From: Methanocalculus sp. MSAO_Arc2
GTDB lineage: Archaea > Halobacteriota > Methanomicrobia > Methanomicrobiales > Methanocorpusculaceae
Direction of reading: 5' to 3'
Length of the DNA: 9,199 nt
Assembly (NCBI GenBank): GCA_003838065.1
Contig: QZAC01000151.1
Span: 1 to 9,199, forward strand
Shown here piece after piece: positions 1 to 7,315 of this stretch (position 1 is its first letter; each line of letters starts with the position of its first letter). The notes beneath the pieces were generated by a model. That model had not been told where the DNA came from. It saw only the letters and a list, made by a program, of their open reading frames with translations, and made no database searches. Both the position numbers and the translations under genes were made by a program.

Positions 1-115
1 CGGCCAGAGCGGTGGGGAAACACCCGGACCCATTCCGAACCCGGCAGTTAAGCCCACCTGCGTCGGGCACTGTACTGAGGTACGAGAGTCCTCGGGAACT
101 GTCCAACGCTGCCAA
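1..115 (+). rRNA. rrf: 5S ribosomal RNA, 5' end just outside the window
   Basis: This is the structural 5S RNA of the large ribosomal subunit. The conserved loop and helix sequence CCATTCCGAACCCGG (30-44), followed by AGTTAAGCCCACCTGCG, is diagnostic. The terminal helix can be read: GCTGCC at 108-113 pairs with a 5' strand of form GGCGGC, of which only CGGC (1-4) lies in the window, so at least two bases, probably a few more, are missing upstream. The GGTGGGGAAACACCCGG stretch fits the archaeal form. Whether it closes a 16S-23S-5S operon or is a lone copy cannot be seen from here. The 3' end is placed from the helix and could be off by a few bases. Confidence 0.95.
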
Positions 116-120
116 TACCG

Positions 121-134
121 CTCTTCTTATTCTT
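121..134 (+). terminator. pyrimidine-rich tract after the 5S gene
   Basis: Just past the 5S RNA the + strand reads CTCTTCTTATTCTT. Archaeal RNA polymerase commonly stops at T-rich stretches without needing a hairpin, so this is the natural 3' end signal for the rRNA transcript. A second candidate is a small hairpin a little further on (GACG 164-167 pairing with CGTC 172-175, then five T at 180-184). Neither is proven. Confidence 0.35.
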
Positions 135-330
135 AAAATAATGCTTCAATTGATTCATTCACAGACGCCTGCGTCCGGATTTTTCTGATACGCATAAACC
201 AGTATGCCTGCGGCTCATTTTGTGATGCAGCCAGGCTTCCGATGCACCCATAACCGGCCACAACAGGCACCAGATAAAAGAAAAAGAGGGGTCTTTATAC
301 ACAGGGCAGCGGCACCCCGGACCAGAGCAT
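133..330 (-). pseudogene. possible small membrane-protein gene, interrupted
   Basis: I do not recognise this gene and hold it at low confidence. On the - strand an ATG at 330 follows GGGAGGT (341-347, spacing about 10 bases) and lies downstream of a TATA-like box (384-392). The frame gives eleven residues (MLWSGVPLPCV), then TAA (295-297), then stays open for 53 codons to a TAA at 133-135. The part after the stop has a hydrophobic stretch starting LFFFYLVPVVAGYG, followed by a polar, basic tail containing YWFMRIRKIRTQ and ending NESIEALF, with codons (CTG, ATC, CAG, GCA) like the neighbouring genes. An alternative is an ATG at 364, almost at the expected transcription start, read in another frame that would need a shift in the T-rich run at 273-287. 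It could be a broken gene, a sequence error, or chance. It converges on the 5S gene. Confidence 0.22.
273..287 (-). terminator. T-rich tract downstream of addBA
   Basis: Read on the - strand this is CTTTTTCTTTTATC, the longest T-rich run after the addA stop codon. It could end the addBA transcript in the manner of archaeal oligo-T termination, about 260 bases past the stop. It also falls inside the doubtful small ORF at 133-330, where it would encode hydrophobic Leu/Phe codons, so the two readings compete. Confidence 0.22.
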
Positions 331-383
331 GGGATATGCGACCTCCCAAAGTATGCTCCGGCATATACTACTCGTATCTCTGG

Positions 384-392
384 GTATATAAA
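384..392 (-). promoter_or_regulatory. TATA-like box
   Basis: TTTATATAC on the - strand is a good match to the archaeal TATA box. Counting about 26 bases from its centre puts a transcription start near 362, which is 32 bases ahead of the ATG at 330 and next to the ATG at 364. The + strand reading GTATATAAA is also TATA-like, but would start a transcript at about 414 that runs straight into a hairpin and T-run (417-439), so the - strand direction makes more sense. Confidence 0.35.
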
Positions 393-416
393 CAAACGGA
401 GCAGGGTGCGAAAGTG

Positions 417-439
417 AACGGGATCGTCAACCGTTTTTT
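417..439 (+). terminator. hairpin followed by a T-run
   Basis: AACGG (417-421) and CCGTT (431-435) form a five-base-pair stem around a nine-base loop, and the 3' arm runs into six T (434-439). It has the shape of an intrinsic terminator on the + strand, yet no + strand gene ends here. It may protect the addBA 3' end from transcription read through from the 5S gene, or be chance. Confidence 0.22.
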
Positions 440-450
440 CATTCGATGAT

Positions 451-483
451 CCAGACCGAAATAACAGGTGGAATATGGTCTGG
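451..483. repeat. perfect 7-bp inverted repeat with 19-base loop
   Basis: CCAGACC (451-457) and GGTCTGG (477-483) are exact inverted copies. The element lies 62 to 95 bases past the addA stop, and in the - strand transcript would fold into a 3' untranslated hairpin. No T-tract follows it on the - strand, so it is not a classical terminator; an mRNA-stabilising 3' stem is possible. Confidence 0.35.
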
Positions 484-545
484 TACGCTGCCTTCAGTGA
501 TGAACCCATCATACAACCGGATCTGGTGTGTATGGGTTTTGTATA

Positions 546-3500
546 TCATGAGGTATTTGATGTTGCTTCATCTATCCTTCTGGCAACCTCCTCCTCGTTG
601 ATCGCCACCTCCACCCACCTGTCTTCATCAGGGAAGTAAAGGTATGGAGTTACCGGTTGTGCCAGGATCGCCTCGGCTGCCTGCCTGTACACAGCCATCT
701 GCACCTGGTACGAATCGATCGTCTCCCTGGTACATCTACCGGTCTTGTAGTCGACCAGGATCCAGGTGGTATCTGAACGCTTCACGAGCCGGTCGATCTT
801 TCCGTTGAAGAGTCTTCCATAGGCCCGTGTCCTGAAGGGGACTTCGCGGTGGTCTTCGAGGGCGCCTGTTACCATCTCTGATCGAAGGAACCGTTCATAT
901 GCTTTCTCAAGTTCGAAGGTGTATGCCGGATCCGCTATCCCGTACTGCCTGAGGACGGTTGTGGGATCCCTTCCCCTGAAAACCTCATGCAGGATAGAGC
1001 CGCGTGTCAGGACATCTTCTGCTTGTGGAGCAAGAGCGGATCTGAAGCGGTTGAAAGGAGTCTCATGATCTTTTTCTGCTCGAAGACTCTCAATCTGGCT
1101 GGCCGGAAAGACCGGCTCTTCTGGTTCCACATGGACAGGGACTACTGGCTCGGGGGTGGCACGAAACTTCTGTGGGATCGGAATAATTGGTCGTGGCTCA
1201 TCTCCCGCCTGCTCTGCAGGGATAGCATCTGGATCTGATATGATGCTGATCTGAAGCGGTGTCTTACTGCCTGGCGGGGTGATTGCCATATGCCCCTTGT
1301 TGACCGCATCATCTGTCAGGCAGAGGGTATGGGCAACCCAGTCCATGCGGCTTCTGCAGGTGGCGAGATCCTGGTGTGTTTTCTCCGGCGCAACACCAGA
1401 GAGGATCAGATGGTCCTGTGCTCGGGTGGCTGCCACATACAGGAGACGCAGCCGTTCGGCTTCCTCTTTCTGGCGATGGATATCGTTTATCATAGTGAGA
1501 AGAGGCGTCTCTCTCCGTTTAAACCCATTCTCCGGATCGGCTATCTTCACACCAATATGGAGGTGATCAGTGATCATCAGGGATTTGCCGGTGAACCTGA
1601 TCGGTGTTGCAAGCTCGGGGACAACCACGACCGGAAACTCCAGTCCTTTTGATGAATGCACCGTCATGATCATGACCGCATCTTCTGATGTGAGATCGAT
1701 CTGTGCCTCGCCTTCCTGTGCCTCATCCGCTATTGAAAGCTGCATCATCTCGACAAACTCTGCGAGAGAGGCTCCACCCGACCTCGCCTTCTGAAGGAGC
1801 TTCTCAATATTTGCAAGGGCATGGCGCCCCTTGTTCATACCACCATATACAGCATAGATGCCGGATTCCTGGAGGATACGCGCCAGAAGCGGTGCCAGTT
1901 CCAGGCGTCCGGCATACTCTTTCCAGGAGGAAAGGAGCATATATGCATGGGATACACCAGATCCGACGTGATCCTCTGCATAGGCTGCCAGCCGTTTCCA
2001 GAGTGGTGTATACCTGGATCCTGCTTCGGTGATATGGAAGAGCATGGCATCGGAGATCCCAAAGTAGGGAGAGCGAAGCAATCCAAAGAGAGCGAGATCA
2101 TCAGCATCATTGTGCAGAAAGGAGAGGATCGAGAAGAGATCGAGGATCTCCTGCTGTTCGTAGAAGCCAGGACCAGAATGAATGAAGAGCGGAATGCCCA
2201 ACTTCCGAAGTGCCCACACAAAGGAAGGGAGTTGTGTCCTCCTCTCAATGAGGATGGCAATATCGCCATAACTGGCAGGTCTCGGTGTTTCACATCGGCT
2301 GCCGTCCGGTGACCGGTAGATCGGCAACGTCTTCCGGCAGACGAATGACTGGATTGCTCGTGCAACCATCTCTGCTTCTCCTCGGAGATTGTCTTCTGTA
2401 TTTCCTCTTCTCCCTGTGAGAAGAAGTGTCACAGATCCGGACTCATTGCTCCGTTCGGTCTTGAGCATCTGGTATGGAAACTCCCAGGGTTTTCCCGGAT
2501 CAGCCATCAGGTGAGTGAAGAGATAGTTAACAAATCCCATCACCTCAGGGGTGCTCCGGAAGTTTCTGTCCAGCGCAACCTCTCCGCCTGCCAGCCCGTT
2601 TCTGATCAGATCCCTGGTATGCGCAAACTGGGTGACGTCCGCACGCCGAAAGAGGTAGATCGATTGTTTTGGATCCCCGACCACAAAGAGCCTCTCCGAT
2701 GGTATCTGCGTGTCCCCAATGATCCTGCTGATGATATCGCTCTGTGCCGGGTCGGTATCCTGGTATTCGTCGACCATAATGTACCGGTAGCGCCTTCGGA
2801 AGTGCTCTTCGACGAGTGCATCATCACTCATGAAGAGTTGGTGGGTATACCGGATCAGATCTAAAAACTCAAGTCCGTTCTGCCGCTTCTTTGCACCATC
2901 CACACGGCTGGTATATGCAGAAAAGACCGATCCAAGGTCTTTTAAAAATGCAACCGTGGTCATGGTGAAGGGATCATCTGGTGCAAATGAGAGGGTGAGC
3001 TGTTCTCTCCTCTCGTTCAGGAGACCCCGGAGACCCGCAAACGCCTCCCTGAGGACCAAGAGGTCATCAGCCTCCCAGTTTTTCTTCTGTCCCATTCGTG
3101 CAGAAAATGTCTGGTGGATCCGGATCATATCTTGGATGCAGGATGCGAGATCGTCTGCTGAGGGATCGCTGGCAATGACTTCCAGATGTGGTTCAAGTGC
3201 CCTGAGATACTCCATACCCGAGTCAGGCGTCCCGGGATAACGGGTAGCGAGATCACGAAGTGTCCTGACGTACGTGTGAAACGCGTGGTTTGAAACCAGA
3301 TCGTCTGCTGCCCCACGCCTGTATGCCAGGATGGTTTTCTCCCATGCACGGAGCACCTGCGCTTCATCGTCATCGAGCATCCTGAAGAACGCATCGGCAT
3401 ATTCCCGCTCTGTATACAGGATATCAAGGTGTGACCGCAGTTCATAGGGGCTGATCGAACGGAGGAGAGAGACGAGATGGGGTTTTTCAGGTCTTTCCTC

Positions 3501-3911
3501 CTCGTTGTAGAGAAGGTCAAGGACTGCATCCTCCCGGATCCTCCGGAGGGCCAGTTCATCAAGGACTGAAAAACCCGGCTCTACCCCGGCTTCGATTGGA
3601 AACTCGCGGAGCACCTGGGCACAGAAAGAGTGAAATGTCGAGACATTTGCCCAGAGGAGATCGTCCTGTATCTGGCTCCACCCCTCCTTTGCCATGACGG
3701 CATGCCTGATCCGGTCTTTCATTTCCGCTGCTGCTTTGTCCGTGAAGGTGAGGGCAAGGATCTCACTGACAGCAACACCTCTGTTCTCCAGAAGGTCCAG
3801 ATACTTCTGAACCAGCAGATGGGTTTTTCCTGTCCCGGCACCTGCAACCACGCAGAGGCTTCGTTCATGATCAAACGCTGCCTCCGCCTGGCGGTCTGTC
3901 AGGCCTTTCAT
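546..3911 (-). CDS. addA: AddA-type ATP-dependent helicase-nuclease subunit
   Basis: This is the motor and nuclease subunit of an AddAB complex, which unwinds and trims double-strand DNA ends for recombination. All UvrD/RecB-type SF1 motifs are visible in the 1121 residues: TDRQ (5-8), Walker A GAGTGKT (24-30), LTFTDKAAAEM (54-64), STFHSF (91-96), Walker B VDEYQDTD (380-387), VVGDPKQSIYLFRR (410-423), LDRNFRS (447-453), MTVHSSKGLEFP (749-760) and LLYVAATRAQDH (823-834). A Pro/Glu-rich linker (about 892-936) leads to a PD-(D/E)XK nuclease with GSILHEVF (His975), GKIDRL (Asp1040), VDYKTGR (Asp1054, Lys1056) and YQVQMAVYR. Length is close to bacterial AddA (about 1200). No iron-sulphur cysteines are seen, as expected for this subunit. 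The ATG overlaps the addB stop as ATGA, and GAGGGGG lies about seven bases ahead, indicating coupled translation. Recognition of a Chi-like site cannot be judged. Confidence 0.93.
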   Translation of the reverse strand: MKGLTDRQAEAAFDHERSLCVVAGAGTGKTHLLVQKYLDLLENRGVAVSEILALTFTDKAAAEMKDRIRHAVMAKEGWSQIQDDLLWANVSTFHSFCAQVLREFPIEAGVEPGFSVLDELALRRIREDAVLDLLYNEEERPEKPHLVSLLRSISPYELRSHLDILYTEREYADAFFRMLDDDEAQVLRAWEKTILAYRRGAADDLVSNHAFHTYVRTLRDLATRYPGTPDSGMEYLRALEPHLEVIASDPSADDLASCIQDMIRIHQTFSARMGQKKNWEADDLLVLREAFAGLRGLLNERREQLTLSFAPDDPFTMTTVAFLKDLGSVFSAYTSRVDGAKKRQNGLEFLDLIRYTHQLFMSDDALVEEHFRRRYRYIMVDEYQDTDPAQSDIISRIIGDTQIPSERLFVVGDPKQSIYLFRRADVTQFAHTRDLIRNGLAGGEVALDRNFRSTPEVMGFVNYLFTHLMADPGKPWEFPYQMLKTERSNESGSVTLLLTGRRGNTEDNLRGEAEMVARAIQSFVCRKTLPIYRSPDGSRCETPRPASYGDIAILIERRTQLPSFVWALRKLGIPLFIHSGPGFYEQQEILDLFSILSFLHNDADDLALFGLLRSPYFGISDAMLFHITEAGSRYTPLWKRLAAYAEDHVGSGVSHAYMLLSSWKEYAGRLELAPLLARILQESGIYAVYGGMNKGRHALANIEKLLQKARSGGASLAEFVEMMQLSIADEAQEGEAQIDLTSEDAVMIMTVHSSKGLEFPVVVVPELATPIRFTGKSLMITDHLHIGVKIADPENGFKRRETPLLTMINDIHRQKEEAERLRLLYVAATRAQDHLILSGVAPEKTHQDLATCRSRMDWVAHTLCLTDDAVNKGHMAITPPGSKTPLQISIISDPDAIPAEQAGDEPRPIIPIPQKFRATPEPVVPVHVEPEEPVFPASQIESLRAEKDHETPFNRFRSALAPQAEDVLTRGSILHEVFRGRDPTTVLRQYGIADPAYTFELEKAYERFLRSEMVTGALEDHREVPFRTRAYGRLFNGKIDRLVKRSDTTWILVDYKTGRCTRETIDSYQVQMAVYRQAAEAILAQPVTPYLYFPDEDRWVEVAINEEEVARRIDEATSNTS

Positions 3912-6900
3912 GGGTTTGCCCCCTCGAAGAGACGCTGTTGATCGAACCGGCAGATAGCACCATATGGACAGTAGTTTGAGCAGTTCCCGGGATCGAGTAC
4001 TGTCGGGAACCGGCCGTTTTTGATTCCATCCAGATACTGTGTCACCCAGGCGAGAGTTTCGGAAATGACATCCTCAAGCGGCCGGTCTCCCCCGCCCCGT
4101 GACCGGGAGAAGGGTGTAAAGTATGTATCAAGAGCATTGTCCCGGATCACCACCTGGCATCTGACATTGCCGCTCTGTATGGTGTAATATGCCCCGCCTG
4201 CGCCGGTAAGCCCCATCGCAAGCTCCACTGCCCTGATATAGAGGGGAAGCTGGAGTGCCCGGCCTTCTACGATATCCCTGTATCCCGGGGACTGGCCGGT
4301 CTTGTAATCAATAATGCAGAACCGATCGTCATCAGTTATGTCGATCCGGTCAATCCTGCCCCAAAGCAGGATCGACGATCCATCTGCAAGGCCAATCTGC
4401 ACCGGATCTGCACCTGATGCAGGATCATCGTCGTCTCCGGTCAGGGGGAGGCCGAAGGAATACTCAAAGTGCGCCGGGATGAAAGGGGATGCAGCGAGCA
4501 CCATCTCGTACCTCAGGAACTCTTCGAGGATACCGGTTCGGATATGATCTGATCCAAGCAGCTTCTCGCTCTCGACGATCCAGACCGGGTTGGTTCGCGC
4601 ATAGGTGTCCAGCTCTTCGCAGCAGATGGATCGGATCTCATCAACTGCAGATTGGACTGTCTCACCTGTGAGAGGTGGTTCATCTCTCTTTTTCCTCTCT
4701 TTGAAGAACCGGTACGCAATCCTGTGGATGAGATTGCCACGTTCGAGGCTGGTCAGGTCGAGTTCTATCTCCGGCAGGGGTTCGATACCAAGGACGTTGC
4801 CTGCAAAGAAGGAGAACGGGCAGCGGGCATACCGCTCAAGTGCGGATGCCGAATAGACGGCACCATCCCCAAATCGCGATGATAGAATGGAGACGATCGC
4901 CTCGTCGCCTCCGATAATTCCGTCGTATGGCGATTTTGGAATACCGTGCCGGTGATACTCTTCGATTGAAATACGCTCGGCAACTGATCTGAGATCCAGG
5001 TCCGGTGGGAGGGTGGTATGTGCACCCGTCAAATCATGGCTGCGGAGGAGACGGCCTGCAGCTTCTGCCATCGCACGCCGGGAGTACTTGACCTGGGTCG
5101 TATTTTTCTCATCTTCGGAAAGGCCATTGAGAAATCCTGACCTGAGCAGGACCTTCTCCCCATCTGTTTCCGGGTAGGAAAGGGAGATACTTTTATTCGC
5201 TGTGAGAAGTGCTGCAAGGAAATAGTACCGCTCTTCGCAGAGGATCTCAGGTCCGGTCCGGGTTCCAAGCTCCCGGGTCTCAAGGTTCGTGCAGAGAGGG
5301 AGTCGGGTGGTTAGCCTGGGCATTGCATCTTCGTTGAGCCCTGCGATGAAGAGATGGGGGATTGCCAGGTATCCGGCTTCACGGATACCGATGACCGTAA
5401 CTGCGTTATCATTATGCTCTGCCGGCAAACGGGTTGCAGCTGCCTGTTGGGTGAGGAGGGAGAGGAAGGCGGAAGCGGATATCTTCTGCTCCGGGATGAT
5501 GCATGCTGATTGCTCAAGCCTGTCGAGCAGTCTGGTGAAGGCATGAAGAGCCCGGTCTTCTTCTGCTGTGATCTCTTCATCCGCTGCTCCCGGGTCTGCA
5601 GGCAGTGTGAGGTTCTGGAGGAGGATGCGATATGCCCTGATGTGATCAGAGAGGGTCCGCTCACCCAGGAGACCGTTTAAGTCTTTGATGAGCGATTCGA
5701 TCCCGTCCAGCAGGCCCTGTATTTCCCGGATCTCCCGCCGCCGTCGAGCAGCCCTTTCTTCAGGGAGGGCGGCGCATTCTCTCTCTTTTTGCCGTATATG
5801 ATGCATGATCCGGTTTCGCCAGTCTGCTGCACCGAAAGTAACGCCCGCTTTTCGCGAGAGCATATCGACAGCTCCACCATCAAGGTGACCTGAGGTTTCG
5901 AACCGGTAAGCATCGCCACCATCCACATCAGATTGATTCCATGAATACCAGAAGTATGGAGATCTGAGGAGTGCCACGATATCCTGCCTGCGAAATCCCT
6001 GGATAGGGGTTATCAGCACCTGGAGGAGTAAGCGGATCACAGGTGTCCGGGTGATGGGAGGTCCGGTCGATGTGGCATAGGGGATGCCGTACTCCCTGAA
6101 TACCTCATCTGTCAGGAGGATCGCATCGGCAATCGCCGGGAAGACGACCGTGATATCCCCCGGTGGGCTCCCTTGATCAATAAGCGACCGTATATCACCT
6201 GCGATCCCCCGTATCTCATCAACAGGGTCGCGGTATCGGGTGATCCTGACCTCGAGATCTCCAAAGTCCCGGGTGGAACTGTCGAAGAAACGGGCCCGTG
6301 GAGGGACCTCTTCAGAAGATACTGTATGTACCGACTCGATCCCAAGCCATGATCCATCGTCTGCAAAACATTGTGAGTCCGGCTGGTAGGGGAGTGCATA
6401 GGTGAAGCAATCACTTGACTTCATCAGTGCCAGGATCAGGTCTTTTTCGAGTCTGAAGGGTTCATACAGGCCATAGATGAAGACGGTGCGGGGCCCTCCG
6501 TGTGCACCGATGCAGGCTGTTGCCCGTGCAAGGGTTGCTTCCTTATCAAGGAGCAGCTCTTCTGCAAGGTGCCGGGTGTATGCAGCATAGAGTGATCCTA
6601 TCTCACTGCTCTTTCTGCTCTGCTTCTTTCCAAGGGCAGAGGGGTAGTCTACTTTCCGGGCTGCGAGGACATCAAAGAGGATCCGGAGCTGACCTGCGAT
6701 CCCCGGGGCTGCATACCCATCCGGAGCGAGGAGCGGATACTCTCCTTTTTTCAGGAGAGCGTTGATGACAAGCTCTTTTTCATGGTCTGTAATCCGGGTT
6801 TCTTCGCCTGCATGGGCGTCGGTCAGTGATTCAGCGAACCCGGTGAGGGTGGTTACTGCAGATTCAATAAAGGAGATGCCATCGTGTAGCAACCGGCGGC

Positions 6901-7042
6901 GGACATCGCGGACAAGCCTGCTGGTTGGCAGGATCAGGACGGTGGAGAGGGGATCCTGCTGCATCGCTTCCTGTGTTTCTCTGATACAATAGTCGAGGTG
7001 CTGGCCGGGGAGAATATGGATGAGGGTCTGCTGGGAAGGCAT
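3908..7042 (-). CDS. addB: AddB-type helicase-nuclease subunit (PD-(D/E)XK, Fe-S)
   Basis: This is the partner subunit of AddA; in bacterial AddAB it cuts the second strand and reads the Chi sequence. With the start at 7042 it has 1044 residues. The N-terminus (LIHILPGQHLDYCI) sits where Walker A should be but lacks GKT, so this motor is probably inactive. Motor-like blocks remain: RYRDPVDEIRGIAGDI (269-284), RRQDIVALLRSPYF (351-364), PHLFIAGLNEDAMPR (562-576) and EERYYFLAALLTANKSI (603-619). The nuclease shows RGNLIHRI (His773), GRIDRID (Asp898), IDYKTGQ (Asp912, Lys914) and LQLPLYIRA (Gln931). Cys741 (YARCPFSFF) with Cys1021, Cys1025 and Cys1031 (CSNYCPYGAIC) form the typical [4Fe-4S] set. 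The frame is open to an ATG at 7219; I chose 7042 because the family's first beta strand begins there and CCGGAG lies 12 bases ahead. An ATG at 7081 is also possible. It is first in the addBA operon. Confidence 0.9.
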   Translation of the reverse strand: MPSQQTLIHILPGQHLDYCIRETQEAMQQDPLSTVLILPTSRLVRDVRRRLLHDGISFIESAVTTLTGFAESLTDAHAGEETRITDHEKELVINALLKKGEYPLLAPDGYAAPGIAGQLRILFDVLAARKVDYPSALGKKQSRKSSEIGSLYAAYTRHLAEELLLDKEATLARATACIGAHGGPRTVFIYGLYEPFRLEKDLILALMKSSDCFTYALPYQPDSQCFADDGSWLGIESVHTVSSEEVPPRARFFDSSTRDFGDLEVRITRYRDPVDEIRGIAGDIRSLIDQGSPPGDITVVFPAIADAILLTDEVFREYGIPYATSTGPPITRTPVIRLLLQVLITPIQGFRRQDIVALLRSPYFWYSWNQSDVDGGDAYRFETSGHLDGGAVDMLSRKAGVTFGAADWRNRIMHHIRQKERECAALPEERAARRRREIREIQGLLDGIESLIKDLNGLLGERTLSDHIRAYRILLQNLTLPADPGAADEEITAEEDRALHAFTRLLDRLEQSACIIPEQKISASAFLSLLTQQAAATRLPAEHNDNAVTVIGIREAGYLAIPHLFIAGLNEDAMPRLTTRLPLCTNLETRELGTRTGPEILCEERYYFLAALLTANKSISLSYPETDGEKVLLRSGFLNGLSEDEKNTTQVKYSRRAMAEAAGRLLRSHDLTGAHTTLPPDLDLRSVAERISIEEYHRHGIPKSPYDGIIGGDEAIVSILSSRFGDGAVYSASALERYARCPFSFFAGNVLGIEPLPEIELDLTSLERGNLIHRIAYRFFKERKKRDEPPLTGETVQSAVDEIRSICCEELDTYARTNPVWIVESEKLLGSDHIRTGILEEFLRYEMVLAASPFIPAHFEYSFGLPLTGDDDDPASGADPVQIGLADGSSILLWGRIDRIDITDDDRFCIIDYKTGQSPGYRDIVEGRALQLPLYIRAVELAMGLTGAGGAYYTIQSGNVRCQVVIRDNALDTYFTPFSRSRGGGDRPLEDVISETLAWVTQYLDGIKNGRFPTVLDPGNCSNYCPYGAICRFDQQRLFEGANP

Positions 7043-7129
7043 AAGGATGCAGGACTCCGGTGAGGTGTGAAACCCGTTCATCTGGTTTTTGGCGAGAGTG
7101 CCAATAATGGTATTGCCGGGAGAGGGGGG

Positions 7130-7142
7130 ACACCAGGGGTGT
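7130..7142. promoter_or_regulatory. 5-bp inverted repeat ahead of addB
   Basis: ACACC-AGG-GGTGT is a perfect inverted repeat with a three-base centre. It lies between a TATA-like box (7147-7155, - strand) and the start that box would set near 7125, the usual place for an archaeal repressor site. It is short and could be chance. Confidence 0.22.
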
Positions 7143-7146
7143 GTTT

Positions 7147-7155
7147 GCATATACC
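7147..7155 (-). promoter_or_regulatory. candidate TATA box for addBA (proximal)
   Basis: GGTATATGC on the - strand would start transcription near 7125, giving a leader of about 45 bases to the ATG at 7081 or about 80 bases to the ATG at 7042. It competes with a stronger box further upstream at 7366-7375. Weak match, position plausible. Confidence 0.25.
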
Positions 7156-7278
7156 AGATATCCCTTGAGATGCTTCTTCTCTTCGAACCTCCCCATACAG
7201 CAGATTGAGCATATTCCACGCTCTTGTGGCACGTTCAGAAACATCGTTTCAAAAAGGCTTTTCATTCCGACGCAAGTC

Positions 7279-7285
7279 CTATATC
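7279..7285 (+). promoter_or_regulatory. candidate TATA box for the endonuclease gene
   Basis: CTATATC on the + strand is centred 34 bases ahead of the ATG at 7316 and would start transcription near 7308, giving a very short leader. The flanking bases are C-rich and poor for TFB recognition, so confidence is low. Confidence 0.25.
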
Positions 7286-7315
7286 CCCCGGGATGTGATA
7301 GTACTCTTTGTGAGC

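Noticed and set aside
204..449. 81-codon open frame on the + strand in the same gap
   Set aside because: It has no promoter or ribosome-binding site, shows no recognisable motif, and runs through the hairpin with the T-run.
159..512. 117-codon open frame on the - strand in the 5S-addA gap
   Set aside because: It starts upstream of the local TATA box, has no ribosome-binding sequence, and its composition (many Cys, Arg, Ser) looks like random translation; another frame of the same strand looks better.
1821..2365. Long open frames on both strands overlapping addA
   Set aside because: The addA frame there carries conserved helicase-family sequence; the others are by-products of its codon bias.
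7183..7190. GGTTCGAA, resembling a tRNA T-loop
   Set aside because: The flanks do not form a T-stem (GGGGA on one side, GAGAAG on the other), and there is no acceptor or anticodon arm.
6864..7265. 133-codon - strand frame overlapping the addB start, beginning MKSLFETMFLNVPQERG with a CSICC motif
   Set aside because: Codon choice looks fairly natural up to about 7080, but it then overlaps addB out of frame for about 180 bases, has no ribosome-binding sequence and matches no family I know. A leader peptide or gene remnant is possible but not supported.
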